Assembly: GCF_918698155.1 (NCBI RefSeq)
Contig: NZ_CAKKLX010000002.1
Span: forward strand, 173,498 to 237,497
Length of the DNA: 64,000 nt
Direction: 5' to 3'
From: Roseomonas sp. CECT 9278
Lineage (GTDB): Bacteria > Pseudomonadota > Alphaproteobacteria > Acetobacterales > Acetobacteraceae
Part shown: piece by piece, positions 41,851 through 49,657 of the stretch
How positions within the stretch are numbered: the stretch's first letter is position 1
Layout: every line of letters starts with the position of its first letter
Made by a program: the position numbers and the translations under genes
Notes under the pieces: generated by a model
What the model was told of the DNA's origin: nothing
The model's input: the letters and a program-made list of their open reading frames with translations, nothing else
Databases searched by the model: none

Positions 41851-42723
41851 TCAGGCGGGGGGCAGGGCGAGCACATCCTGGTGGCCGATGCGCACCGACA
41901 GCAGCGCATCCATCGCCTGGTCGCGGCGGGCTTCGATCCAGTCCTCGATCTTCCAGGCCTCGCGCCGTTCCCAGGCCATCGCGGCGGAGCCGTGGCCGGT
42001 CGCGATCTCCTGCGCGAACAGGCGCGAGCGGCGGTCCACCACCCAGTCCGACGGCGCGCGATGCACGCTGTAGCCATGCGCGGCGAAGGCCTCGGCGATC
42101 ACCTCCGGCGCGGCGGGGCCCAGCGCGATGCCGCCGAAGCCCTTGTCGCGCCGCTGGTCGCGGCGGAAGCCGCGCGCCACCAGCGCATCGCCGGGCCAGG
42201 GCGGCGAGAAACGCTCGCGCCCCGTCACGTTCAGCGCGGCATAGAAGGGCAGGCGGCGGCGCGCGCAGGCCGCGGCCATCGCCTCGATCCAGTCGCGCGA
42301 GACCAGGTCGCACAGCGCCGTGTTCACCACGGCATCGACGCGGTCGAGCGGCAGGTTCGCCGGCGCCAGCACCAGGTTCGCGATCAGCCCCTCGACACGC
42401 CAGGCGCCTTCGGGCGAATGCACCAGCAGCGTGTTGCGGCTGGGCCAGGTGGCGGCCCAGCCGACCGCCTCGGCGCGATCGGCGATGGTCTCGAAGGCGC
42501 GTTCGATCAGCGCCGCGTCACGGTCCACCAGCGTCCAGGCCTGGGCGCGGCCGATGAAATGCCCCAGCCAGCGCAGCAGGGAACCGGTGCCCGCGCCCAG
42601 GTCCAGCACGCGCGGGCGGGCCGGTAGCGCGGCCGCGAGCCTGGCGGCCAGCCCGGGATCGCGCGCCGCGGCATCGTAGGGTTCGCGCAGGTCGAGCCAG
42701 TCGCCGTCGAATTCTTCCGCCAC
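41851..42723 (-). CDS. Class I SAM-dependent methyltransferase
   Basis: A 290-aa methyltransferase starting with GTG at 42723 that overlaps the glycosyltransferase stop by one base. SAM-binding motif I is RVLDLGAGTGSLLRWLG, with WTLVDRDAALIERAF as motif II. A second lobe contains LPFYAALNVTGRERFSPPWP. It belongs with the glycosyltransferase and pterin-synthase homologue upstream; a methylation step on the same small molecule is inferred from that context. Confidence 0.88.
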   Translation of the reverse strand: MAEEFDGDWLDLREPYDAAARDPGLAARLAAALPARPRVLDLGAGTGSLLRWLGHFIGRAQAWTLVDRDAALIERAFETIADRAEAVGWAATWPSRNTLLVHSPEGAWRVEGLIANLVLAPANLPLDRVDAVVNTALCDLVSRDWIEAMAAACARRRLPFYAALNVTGRERFSPPWPGDALVARGFRRDQRRDKGFGGIALGPAAPEVIAEAFAAHGYSVHRAPSDWVVDRRSRLFAQEIATGHGSAAMAWERREAWKIEDWIEARRDQAMDALLSVRIGHQDVLALPPA

Positions 42724-43769
42724 TATGCGAATGCCTTGTCGAGTTCGGCGCGGAAGGCCTGCGCGCGGTCGGTCCAGCGCGGCAGGCGCTGGCCGCCCTG
42801 CCAGGCGGCCGCGGCCATCTCGGCACGCAGGTCGGCGTCGAAGATCGGCCGGCGCATGCCCTTGGACAGCGACATCGCGTCATCGACCGGGGAGACGATG
42901 GCGGAGCCCTGCACCACGACTTCCGCGATCGCGCCGCCGGCGGTGATCGCGAGCGGCAGGCCGCGGGCCATGGCCTCGGCCGCCGCCATGCCATAGCCCT
43001 CCCAGCGGGTGGCCAGCGCGAACAGGTCGGCGTGGTGGTACAGCGCCTCCAGCGCGTCGCCCGCGACCTCGCCGGCGAAGGTGACGCGCTGCGCGATGCC
43101 GAGCTCCTCGGCCAGCGCGCGCAGGGTCTGGGCGTGGGTGGCGTCGCGCCGGTCGTCGCCGGCGATGGTCAGCGTCCATTCAAGGTCCGTCAGCCGCCCG
43201 AGCGCACGCAGCAGCACGTCGTGGCCCTTGCGCGGCACCAGCGTGCCGACCGACAGGATGGCGCAGCCCGGCCCGCCGGACCCCGCCGCGCGCGGCGCAT
43301 CGTCGGTGCCGGGTTCGACCACGCCGATGCGCAGCGGTTCGATGCCGAAATCCTCCGCCACGCGGCGCGCCGTGAGCGGGGAGGTGCAGACCAGCCGCGC
43401 GCAGGCGGCGAACAGCGCGCGTTCCTTGGCCTTGAGCACGGTGCGCGTGGCGTCGTCGGCGCCGTGTTCCAGCGCGGTCGGGTGATGGATCAGCGCCACC
43501 GCGCGCCGCGCCGTGAGCTCCTGCGCCAGCGGCAGGAAGGCCGGCAGGCCAAGCCCGTCGACGATGATGCGCGCATCGGCGGGCAGCGCCTGCACGGCGG
43601 CGCGCGCACCGGCCTCGGCGGCCTCGTCCGGGGCGGGGTGGCGGCCGGGGAGTTCGACGACCTCGACGCTCTCGCCGAGCGCGCGCAGCCCGTCGACCAT
43701 GCGGCGGTCGTAGATATAGCCGCCCGAGATCGCATCGAACGGCGCGGGGACGAGGAGGTGCAGGGTCAA
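42723..43769 (-). CDS. Glycosyltransferase family 4-type
   Basis: A 348-aa GT-B glycosyltransferase. N-terminal domain: VPAPFDAISGGYIYDRRMVDGL and ALIHHPTALEH. C-terminal donor domain: ILSVGTLVPRKGHDVLLRALG and ADLFALATRWEGYGMAAAEAMARGLPLAIT (landmarks, EGYG-E type donor motif). It overlaps the pterin-synthase-like gene by 4 nt. Acceptor unknown; context favours a pterin or related small molecule. Confidence 0.9.
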   Translation of the reverse strand: MTLHLLVPAPFDAISGGYIYDRRMVDGLRALGESVEVVELPGRHPAPDEAAEAGARAAVQALPADARIIVDGLGLPAFLPLAQELTARRAVALIHHPTALEHGADDATRTVLKAKERALFAACARLVCTSPLTARRVAEDFGIEPLRIGVVEPGTDDAPRAAGSGGPGCAILSVGTLVPRKGHDVLLRALGRLTDLEWTLTIAGDDRRDATHAQTLRALAEELGIAQRVTFAGEVAGDALEALYHHADLFALATRWEGYGMAAAEAMARGLPLAITAGGAIAEVVVQGSAIVSPVDDAMSLSKGMRRPIFDADLRAEMAAAAWQGGQRLPRWTDRAQAFRAELDKAFA

Positions 43770-44170
43770 GCGGCGGGCGCCCCTTCATAGGCCGCCCAGG
43801 CGATGTGGCTTTCCTTCAGCAGCACCTTGATGCCGGTGACGGCGCGCCCGCCATCGCCGAGCAGCCCTTCGGCCAGCGCCACCGACAGCATCCGGTGGAT
43901 ATGGGCGCAGAGGAATTCGGTGGTGGTGTTCTGCCCGGCGAATTGCGGTTCGGCATCGAGGTTGCGGTAGTCGAAGGCGTCGAGGATCTTCCGCAACTCC
44001 ACCTTGGCGGCCGCGATGTCCACCAGCAGGTTCAGGCGGTCCAGGCCGGGGGCGCGGAATTCCGCCTCGACCACCATGGTGGCGCCGTGCAGGCGTTGGG
44101 CCGGGCCGAATTCCTCCCCGCGGAAGGAATGGGCGATCATCACGTGGTCGACGACGGTGAGGCTGTACAT
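43766..44170 (-). CDS. Divergent 6-pyruvoyl-tetrahydropterin synthase / 6-carboxytetrahydropterin synthase homologue
   Basis: A 134-aa T-fold protein of the PTPS/QueD family. MIAHSFRGEEFGPAQRLHGA aligns with the FSAAH...LHGH region, LLVDIAAAKVELRKILDAFDYRNLD with the D-H region, and GQNTTTEFLCAHIHRML with the NPTaEnlA segment. Several key residues differ: HGH reads HGA, the catalytic Cys before it is missing and the Asp-His pair reads Asp-Tyr. It may have altered chemistry or no zinc. Grouped with glycosyltransferase, methyltransferase, dehydrogenase and RibD-type reductase genes. Confidence 0.82.
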   Translation of the reverse strand: MYSLTVVDHVMIAHSFRGEEFGPAQRLHGATMVVEAEFRAPGLDRLNLLVDIAAAKVELRKILDAFDYRNLDAEPQFAGQNTTTEFLCAHIHRMLSVALAEGLLGDGGRAVTGIKVLLKESHIAWAAYEGAPAA

Positions 44171-44234
44171 GGCGCCCTTTTAGCGCCGCCGCGCCGCGCC
44201 GTCACGGCGGGCCTGCGGCCGCCCCGCCCCTGGG

Positions 44235-44396
44235 TCAGCCGCCGAAGGCGAACCACAGCCCGCCGAGGGCGGCGATGGCCAGCACCAGCGACACCAGCAG
44301 CACGTAGCGCATGACGCCGAGCGTCACGCCCTGCCGCACCGCCGTGGTTTCGCGCGCGCGCGGGGTCATGGGTGGGCGTGTCTCGTGCTGCGCCAT
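44235..44396 (-). CDS. Small single-pass membrane protein
   Basis: A 53-aa protein: MAQHETRPPMTPRARETTAV, a polar N-terminus, then one hydrophobic helix (MRYVLLVSLVLAIAALGGLW) and a short tail. The start at 44396 has GGGAG about 10 nt upstream; an ATG at 44420 would add eight residues. It sits between the dehydrogenase and the pterin-synthase-like gene, on the same strand. No family recognised; it is supported by the clean TM segment and the spacing. Confidence 0.55.
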   Translation of the reverse strand: MAQHETRPPMTPRARETTAVRQGVTLGVMRYVLLVSLVLAIAALGGLWFAFGG

Positions 44397-44458
44397 GGCG
44401 CCGTGTCTCCCGGATGTCATGCGGGGAGAACGGCCCGGCGCGCCCCGGGTTGCCGGGA

Positions 44459-45433
44459 TCAATCGTAGGTGACGAGCGGGCAGAGCGGGGGCATCTCGCC
44501 GGGCGGGGGGTTGAGCAGGCCGGGCATGGCGGCGGGCAGGTCGTCGAAGCGGGTGGCCGGGCCGACCAGGGCATCGAGCGCCGGGTCGGCCAGCAGCGAC
44601 AGCGCGAGGGCCAGGCGCTGGCCGTGGGTGCGCCGCCCGCGCAGCGCCGGCGCCACCGCGCCGACCTGGGTCGAGACGATCTGCAGCCGCTTGCTGTGGA
44701 AGGCCTCGCCCAGCGGCAGCGTGGCTTCGCGGGTGCCGAACCAGGAGGCCTCGACGATGCGGGCCTCGAAGGCGCAGAGGTCGAGGGCGCGGCGCAGGCC
44801 GGCGGGGTCGGCGGAGGCGTGGATGACCAGGTCGCGCTCGCCCGGGGCGTCCTCTGGCGCGCAGAAGCCGGCGCCCAGGGCTTCGGCGATGGCGCGGCGG
44901 CGGGGGTCGATGTCGCAGACCGTCACCGCGATGCCGGGGATGCGGGCGAGCAGCCAGGCGGTGAGCAGCCCGACCACGCCGGCGCCGATCACCAGGGCGC
45001 GTTCGCCGACCAGCGGGCGGGCATCCCACAGGACATTGACCGCGGTTTCCATGTTGGCGGCGAGGATGGCGCGGCGGTCGGGCACGCTGTCGGGGATCGG
45101 CGCGCACATGGCGGCGGGGGCGACAAAGCGGTCCTGGTGGGGGTGCAGGACAAAGACGCGCTGGCCGGCCCCGGAGCCGGCCTCGATGGTGCCGACCGCG
45201 CTGTAGCCGTACTTCACCGGGAAGGGGAAATCCCCGTCCTGCAGCGGGCAGCGCATGGTGGCGTATTGGTTTTCCGGCACGCGGCCCATCAGCACCAGCC
45301 GTTCGGTCCCGCGCGAGATGCCCGATGCCGTGGCGCGGATGATGCGCTGGTCTGCCCCGGGTACGGGCAGGGGTTCCGTGCGGATCTCGCAGCGATTGGC
45401 CGCGACGGTCCAGAGTGCGCGTGCGTCCTTCAC
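44459..45433 (-). CDS. Medium-chain dehydrogenase/reductase (zinc-binding alcohol dehydrogenase-like)
   Basis: A 324-aa MDR-family enzyme. The N-terminal domain (TASGISRGTERLVLMGRVPE, VKYGYSAVGTIEAG) lacks the usual GHE zinc site. Rossmann motif: ALVIGAGVVGLLTAWLLAR, then VTVCDIDPRRRAIAEALGAG. Relatives with the SRGTE motif are often encoded next to PTPS homologues, as here. Probably a reductase acting on a pteridine or sugar-like side chain; inferred from context only. Confidence 0.85.
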   Translation of the reverse strand: MKDARALWTVAANRCEIRTEPLPVPGADQRIIRATASGISRGTERLVLMGRVPENQYATMRCPLQDGDFPFPVKYGYSAVGTIEAGSGAGQRVFVLHPHQDRFVAPAAMCAPIPDSVPDRRAILAANMETAVNVLWDARPLVGERALVIGAGVVGLLTAWLLARIPGIAVTVCDIDPRRRAIAEALGAGFCAPEDAPGERDLVIHASADPAGLRRALDLCAFEARIVEASWFGTREATLPLGEAFHSKRLQIVSTQVGAVAPALRGRRTHGQRLALALSLLADPALDALVGPATRFDDLPAAMPGLLNPPPGEMPPLCPLVTYD

Positions 45434-45500
45434 CCGTCAGTCCCCAAAAGCCAGAAAAAGGAGGGGGTGTGGGGGAGTTCTCTCCCCCACTGCTTGCTTC

Positions 45501-46286
45501 TCATGTGGTCCCTGGCCGCGCGCGATCGACCACGATATCCAACAGGATGTCGGGTGGAATCTCGTGCACCTGCCAGGTGAACCGCAGCCCATCGGATATG
45601 CGGCTGACTTCCGGCAGCGTGAAGGCCGGTATTCCCGACCCCAGCAGCACCGGTGCGACGGTCACGTGCAGCCGGTCGAGGCAGCCCGCCGCCAGGAACC
45701 GGGAGACGGTGAGCCCGCCGCCCTCGACGAAGATGCGCGTGAGGCCGCGGGCCGCGAGGGCACGCAGCAGGGCGCCCGGCGCGATGCCGCCGGTTGCCTC
45801 GCGCGGCAGGCGCAGGACCTGGGCGGTGCCGTGCGTGTCGGGGCCCGGCGCGTCCTGCGCGCAGGCCAGCAGCGTCGGTGGGCCGTCGCGGAACACGGCG
45901 TAGTCGGCCGAGAGCCGCCGGTCGGTGTCGATCACCACGCGGACCGGGTCGGGGCCGGGCACTTCGCGCGTGGTCAGGCGGGGGTCGTCGTGGCGCACCG
46001 TGCCGGCGCCGACGACGACGGCGTGGCACAGGGCACGCAGGCGATGGGTATGCAGGATGTCGCCCGGCCCGCCGATCCATTGGCTGCTGCCCGATGCCGT
46101 GGCGATTCGCCCGTCCAGCGTCTGCGCCAGGCGGCCGACCACGCGGCAGCCATCGGGTGCGGTGGGTGGCGCCAGCACCGGGGCGAACAGCGCCGAGAGC
46201 GGGCCGGCGGGCGGCGCATCGTCGCGCGCGGCCAGCAGCGCCGACCATGCGGGGTCGAGGGGCTTGGACTGCATTGCCGGCGTCAT
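45501..46286 (-). CDS. RibD C-terminal / dihydrofolate-reductase-type reductase
   Basis: A 261-aa protein of the RibD-C/DHFR fold. Motifs: VVGRLAQTLDGRIATASGSSQW, HAVVVGAGTVRHDDPRLT, PVRVVIDTDRRL and IFVEGGGLTVSRFLAAG (NADPH-binding GGG). It would reduce a pyrimidine or pteridine ribityl-type intermediate. The start at 46286 (MTPAMQSKPLDP) excludes a low-complexity extension that reads through the tandem repeat upstream. Confidence 0.85.
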   Translation of the reverse strand: MTPAMQSKPLDPAWSALLAARDDAPPAGPLSALFAPVLAPPTAPDGCRVVGRLAQTLDGRIATASGSSQWIGGPGDILHTHRLRALCHAVVVGAGTVRHDDPRLTTREVPGPDPVRVVIDTDRRLSADYAVFRDGPPTLLACAQDAPGPDTHGTAQVLRLPREATGGIAPGALLRALAARGLTRIFVEGGGLTVSRFLAAGCLDRLHVTVAPVLLGSGIPAFTLPEVSRISDGLRFTWQVHEIPPDILLDIVVDRARPGTT

Positions 46287-46320
46287 GCCCGAAGCCGGCG
46301 GGGCGCGCCAGGGACATCCC

Positions 46321-46452
46321 CGCGCGCCTGCGGCGCACCGGGGACGTTCCCGCGCGCCTGCGGCGCGACAGGGACTCCCGCGCGCCTGCGGCGCACCGGG
46401 GACTCCCGCGCGCCTGCGGCGCACCGGGGACTCCCGCGCGCCTGCGGCGCGA
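46321..46452. repeat. 28-30 bp tandem repeat, about five copies, in an operon gap
   Basis: Units begin at 46321 (30 bp), 46351 (28), 46379 (28), 46407 (28) and 46435 (partial). The core CGCGCGCCTGCGGCGC is constant; the second part is ACCGGGGACTCC with variants. Each unit carries the hairpin GCGCC-TGC-GGCGC. The array fills the gap between the permease stop (46455) and the RibD-type start (46286), so it lies in the transcript leader of the latter. Confidence 0.93.
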
Positions 46453-46454
46453 CG

Positions 46455-46970
46455 TCAGGGCCGGCCGAGGCCGATCGGCACCACCGCCACCACCGCCTCG
46501 GCCAGCAGCCCCGCGAGGATCGGCAGGGGGAAGGCGGCGATCAGGCGGATCGCCACGAAGCGCCAGCCCAGCACCGGATATTCCCAGGTGATGATCCGGT
46601 GCAGCGCGAAGATCGACCAGCCGGTGATCAGCGCCGCCATCTGCGGCACGCCCGCACCGGCCTTCGCGAAGGCGAGCACCAGCGGGAAGGTCACGAAGGG
46701 CCCGCCCGGCATCAGCCCGCCCGCGAAGGAGGCGACCAGGATGCCGTTGAGGCCGGACTCCGGCCCGATCCAGGTCACCGCCGCATCGGCCGGCATGAGC
46801 TCCGCCAGGAAGGCCGCCATCGGCAGCGCCACCGCGAAGGTCGGCAGGATCTTCCACAGCCCCTGGCCGGTGTCGATGACGGCGCGCCGCGCCGTGCCGG
46901 GACCGCGGCGCAGGCACAGGCCCAGCGCCATGCAGGCCACCACCGCCAGGAAGACCTGCCCGCCGGTCAC
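46455..46970 (-). CDS. Half-size permease B (ArsP/DUF318-like)
   Basis: A 171-aa membrane protein with four to five hydrophobic segments. Start is GTG at 46970, overlapping the upstream gene's stop (GTGA). The segment WIGPESGLNGILVASFAGGL, MPGGPFVTFPLVLAFAKAGAG and ITWEYPVLG is homologous to the same region of the adjacent half-permease. Full-length permeases of this type have two such repeats in one chain, so the two genes probably make a heterodimer. Substrate unknown. Confidence 0.8.
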   Translation of the reverse strand: MTGGQVFLAVVACMALGLCLRRGPGTARRAVIDTGQGLWKILPTFAVALPMAAFLAELMPADAAVTWIGPESGLNGILVASFAGGLMPGGPFVTFPLVLAFAKAGAGVPQMAALITGWSIFALHRIITWEYPVLGWRFVAIRLIAAFPLPILAGLLAEAVVAVVPIGLGRP

Positions 46971-47494
46971 TTCGGCGGGTCCCAGGCGATCGGCAGGCGC
47001 CGCGCGATCCAGCCGGCGACCATCGGCATCGGCAGCGTCACCAGCGTGCGCATGATGGCGAAGTCGGGCCCGAGCAGCGGCATCTCGTAGACCAGCAGCT
47101 TCTGGAAGCCGTTCAGCGCCCAGGACAGGATATAGGCGACCAGCGCGCCGCGATCCGCCCCGGCACCCGCCAGCACCAGCACCAGCGGGAAGGCGGCCAT
47201 CGGCCCGCCGGGCGTCAGTGCGCCGGCCAGCGTGGCGACGGCCAGGCCGAACCAGCCGCTCTCGGCCCCCATCCACCGCGCCAGTGCGCCCGGGGAGATC
47301 AGTTGCCGCAGCGCCGCGGCCAGCAGCAGGCCCGCCAGCAGCGACGGCGCGATGAACAGGAACAGCTCCCACGCATGCAGCAGCGCGGCGCCGACCGCGG
47401 GCGCGCCGTCGCGCTGCCACAGCGCGGCCGCGGCCGCGACCCCGATGGCGGCAATCACCATCAGGCTGGCATGGCGTCGGAGAAGGGCGATCAC
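46967..47494 (-). CDS. Half-size permease A (ArsP/DUF318-like)
   Basis: A 175-aa membrane protein from a GTG at 47494 (alternative ATG at 47461). Landmarks: FLFIAPSLLAGLLLAAALRQ, WMGAESGWFGLAVATLAGAL, TPGGPMAAFPLVLVLAGAGA and LLVYEMPLLG, matching the repeat unit of its neighbour. An N-terminal hydrophobic helix (SLMVIAAIGVAAAAAL) is extra. The genes are translationally coupled. It is divergent from the 430-aa orphan gene. Confidence 0.8.
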   Translation of the reverse strand: MIALLRRHASLMVIAAIGVAAAAALWQRDGAPAVGAALLHAWELFLFIAPSLLAGLLLAAALRQLISPGALARWMGAESGWFGLAVATLAGALTPGGPMAAFPLVLVLAGAGADRGALVAYILSWALNGFQKLLVYEMPLLGPDFAIMRTLVTLPMPMVAGWIARRLPIAWDPPK

Positions 47495-47575
47495 GGCGGC
47501 AACCTGCGCCGGCGGCGCGCGCCGGGCAAGGCGGGCCGATGGACAAGCACGGCGCTGCCGTCCACACCGAGGGCG

Positions 47576-48868
47576 ATGACCGGCCTGCCCCCCTTCCTGG
47601 CCGCCGCCGCCAGGCTGTCGCCCTCGGCGCCGGCCGAACTCGCGCGCCTGGCCGGGCTGCTGGCGCAGCTCCGCCTGGTGGTGCCGGACGGCCAGCGCAT
47701 CGGCCCGCTGTGGCAGCAGGCGCAGATGCTGGCGCGGCGGCTGCCGGCGGCCGCGCCGGAGGGCGGCGGCGTGCCGATCCTGTCGGGCTTCGCGCCGCTC
47801 GAGCTGTTCCGCGACCCGGCGCGCATCGCGGCGCTGCTGCGCGGGCCGGATGCCCTGCTGGAAGGCATCCGCGCCGGCCAGGGGCTGGTGGTGATCGACG
47901 GGTCGAACGAGGGACGCCCGGTGGTCGGGCGCTACATCGACAGCCTGCATGCCGCGCTGGCGGCGGCCGGCATCCCGCCGGCGCGCACGGTCTGGGTGCA
48001 GCAGAACCGCGCGATCGCGGCGCCCTACGCCGAGGCCTGCGCGGCGCGCGGGGTCGCGCCGGTGCGGATGGTGGTGGCGCATTCCCACGCGGCCGAGCTG
48101 TGGGCGCGGCTGGTGCTGCGGCGCGGCGGCATGAATTGGGATTTCGGCTTCGCGGTGGCGCATGACGGGGCGCGGCGGCATCGCTGGGTCTGCCTCAACT
48201 ACCACCTGCGCCCGCACCGCGCGCTGCTGGTCGCCTGGCTGCGCGAGCGGCCGGAGCCCGGCTACCTGTCCTTCTCGGTGACGCGCGAGGTGCAGGGGCG
48301 CGACCAGGCGCGGCTGCTGGTCGCGGAGGCGGCGGCGCTGGATCGCGCCGATCCGGACGGGGCGCGCGCGGCGGTGCTGCGGCTGATCGATGCCGGGCTG
48401 CACCACGGCAGCGACATCGACGGCTTCGACCACCCGCGCGAGCGCATCTACAGCCTGCCGGCGGCGGAGGTCGCGCAGGCCGAATTGTTCATCGTGACCG
48501 AGACCGAGATGCTGGGCCCCGGCCTGCTGCGCTGGACGGAAAAGACGCTGAAGGCGATCGGGTCAGGCCTGCCGCTGGTGGTGTTCGGCAATCCGGGGGT
48601 GGTCGGCGCGCTCACGGCGCTGGGCTTCGACATGCTCGGGGATTTCGTCGATCACGGCTATGACGCCGAGCCCGAGCCCGCGCGGCGCTTCGCGGCGGCG
48701 CGCGCCGCGGTCGAGCGCTTCCTGGCGCGCCCGCCGGGCTTCACCGCGGCCGAGCTGGCCCGGCTGCGCGCCGCCGCGGCGCACAACCACGCGGTCTTCG
48801 CGCGCGTGATGCTGCGCGATTCGCTGCTGGACCCGATCGCGGCGATCCTGGAGGCCGCGCGGGGCTGA
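47576..48868 (+). CDS. Orphan-family protein with RPHR and TEKT...GF...DHxYD motifs
   Basis: A 430-aa protein. Landmarks are CLNYHLRPHRALLVAWLRER followed by GYLSFSVTREVQ, then LFIVTETEMLGPGLLRWTEK, TLKAIGSGLPLVVFGNPGVV and LGFDMLGDFVDHGYDAEPEP. I recall the same motif order in uncharacterised proteins of marine bacteria and phages, sometimes called glycosyltransferase- or exostosin-like; this is memory, not a search. No signal peptide or membrane segment. It stands alone before the flagellar genes; the next gene is convergent. Start at 47576 (MTGLPPFLAAAARL). Confidence 0.7.
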   Translation: MTGLPPFLAAAARLSPSAPAELARLAGLLAQLRLVVPDGQRIGPLWQQAQMLARRLPAAAPEGGGVPILSGFAPLELFRDPARIAALLRGPDALLEGIRAGQGLVVIDGSNEGRPVVGRYIDSLHAALAAAGIPPARTVWVQQNRAIAAPYAEACAARGVAPVRMVVAHSHAAELWARLVLRRGGMNWDFGFAVAHDGARRHRWVCLNYHLRPHRALLVAWLRERPEPGYLSFSVTREVQGRDQARLLVAEAAALDRADPDGARAAVLRLIDAGLHHGSDIDGFDHPRERIYSLPAAEVAQAELFIVTETEMLGPGLLRWTEKTLKAIGSGLPLVVFGNPGVVGALTALGFDMLGDFVDHGYDAEPEPARRFAAARAAVERFLARPPGFTAAELARLRAAAAHNHAVFARVMLRDSLLDPIAAILEAARG

Positions 48869-48923
48869 AGCACCGCTTGATGGTGCACCGGCCGGCGCAG
48901 CCTGGAGCGGTCCCGCACCCCTG

Positions 48924-49322
48924 TCAGACCCGCGCCGAGATCGCCAGCGCCGGCGGGCGCGGGGCCGGCGCACGGCCGGCCGGCGCATAGCCCTGCACCT
49001 GCGTGCGCGGCAGCGCCGCGCCGGCGATGGTCTCGATGACGCGCGATTGCAGCGCCACGGCGCGTTCCAGCAGGCGTCGATTCTCCCGGCCCAGCGCGTC
49101 GAGCCGTTCGGCCAACTGGCTGGCGGCCTGGCGCACCGGGCCCTCGGGCGCGCTGCCGTGCTTCGCCTGCGCGGCATAGGCGACGGCGAAGGCGTCGGAG
49201 GCGGCGATCTTGGGGGCCGCCAGGCGCGCCGCGCGCGGCAGGTCGAGCGCGGCGAGCGCCTCGTTCTCGGCGCGCAGGGCTTCGGCCAGGCGATGGCCGG
49301 CGAGGATCAGGGTGTCGATCAT
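48924..49322 (-). CDS. flgN: FlgN-like flagellar chaperone
   Basis: A 132-aa helical protein: MIDTLILAGHRLAEALRAEN, LAERLDALGRENRRLLERAV and a Pro/Ala-rich tail. FlgN-type chaperones bind hook-associated proteins in the cytoplasm. Identification rests on helical pattern, size and its place after flgI and flgJ; the sequence signature is weak. The ATG overlaps the flgJ-like stop by 4 nt. Confidence 0.7.
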   Translation of the reverse strand: MIDTLILAGHRLAEALRAENEALAALDLPRAARLAAPKIAASDAFAVAYAAQAKHGSAPEGPVRQAASQLAERLDALGRENRRLLERAVALQSRVIETIAGAALPRTQVQGYAPAGRAPAPRPPALAISARV

Positions 49323-49657
49323 GGCGTGGGCTCTCCCGTATTGGGGGGGGTGGAGGCGGCGGCGCGCAGGCGGTGCATTTCCCGCAGCACCAGGTCGGCC
49401 AGGCCAAGCCCGGCGCCCGCGCGCGTGGCGGCGCCGGCATAGGCATCGACCAGCATGGGCTGCCACTGCGCCTCGGCCGCGCCGCCGCCGTAGCGGCTGC
49501 GCGAGAAATCGACCGTGGCGAAGACCGGCTGGAGGAGCATGGCGAAGGCCTGCGCCTCGAAATCCTGGGCGGCGCGGCGCATCGCGGCCTCGTTGCCGGC
49601 GGCGGCGGGGGCGCGGAGGGCGCGGGGCTGGGCGGGGGCGACGGCGGGGGTGTCCAT
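49319..49657 (-). CDS. flgJ: Rod-binding protein FlgJ (N-terminal domain only)
   Basis: A 112-aa protein with the FlgJ rod-binding signature: AAQDFEAQAFAMLLQPVFAT, then MLVDAYAGAATRAGAGLGLA and DLVLREMHRL. The glucosaminidase domain of enteric FlgJ is absent, as usual in alphaproteobacteria. The ATG at 49657 forms a TGATG junction with flgI. Confidence 0.87.
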   Translation of the reverse strand: MDTPAVAPAQPRALRAPAAAGNEAAMRRAAQDFEAQAFAMLLQPVFATVDFSRSRYGGGAAEAQWQPMLVDAYAGAATRAGAGLGLADLVLREMHRLRAAASTPPNTGEPTP

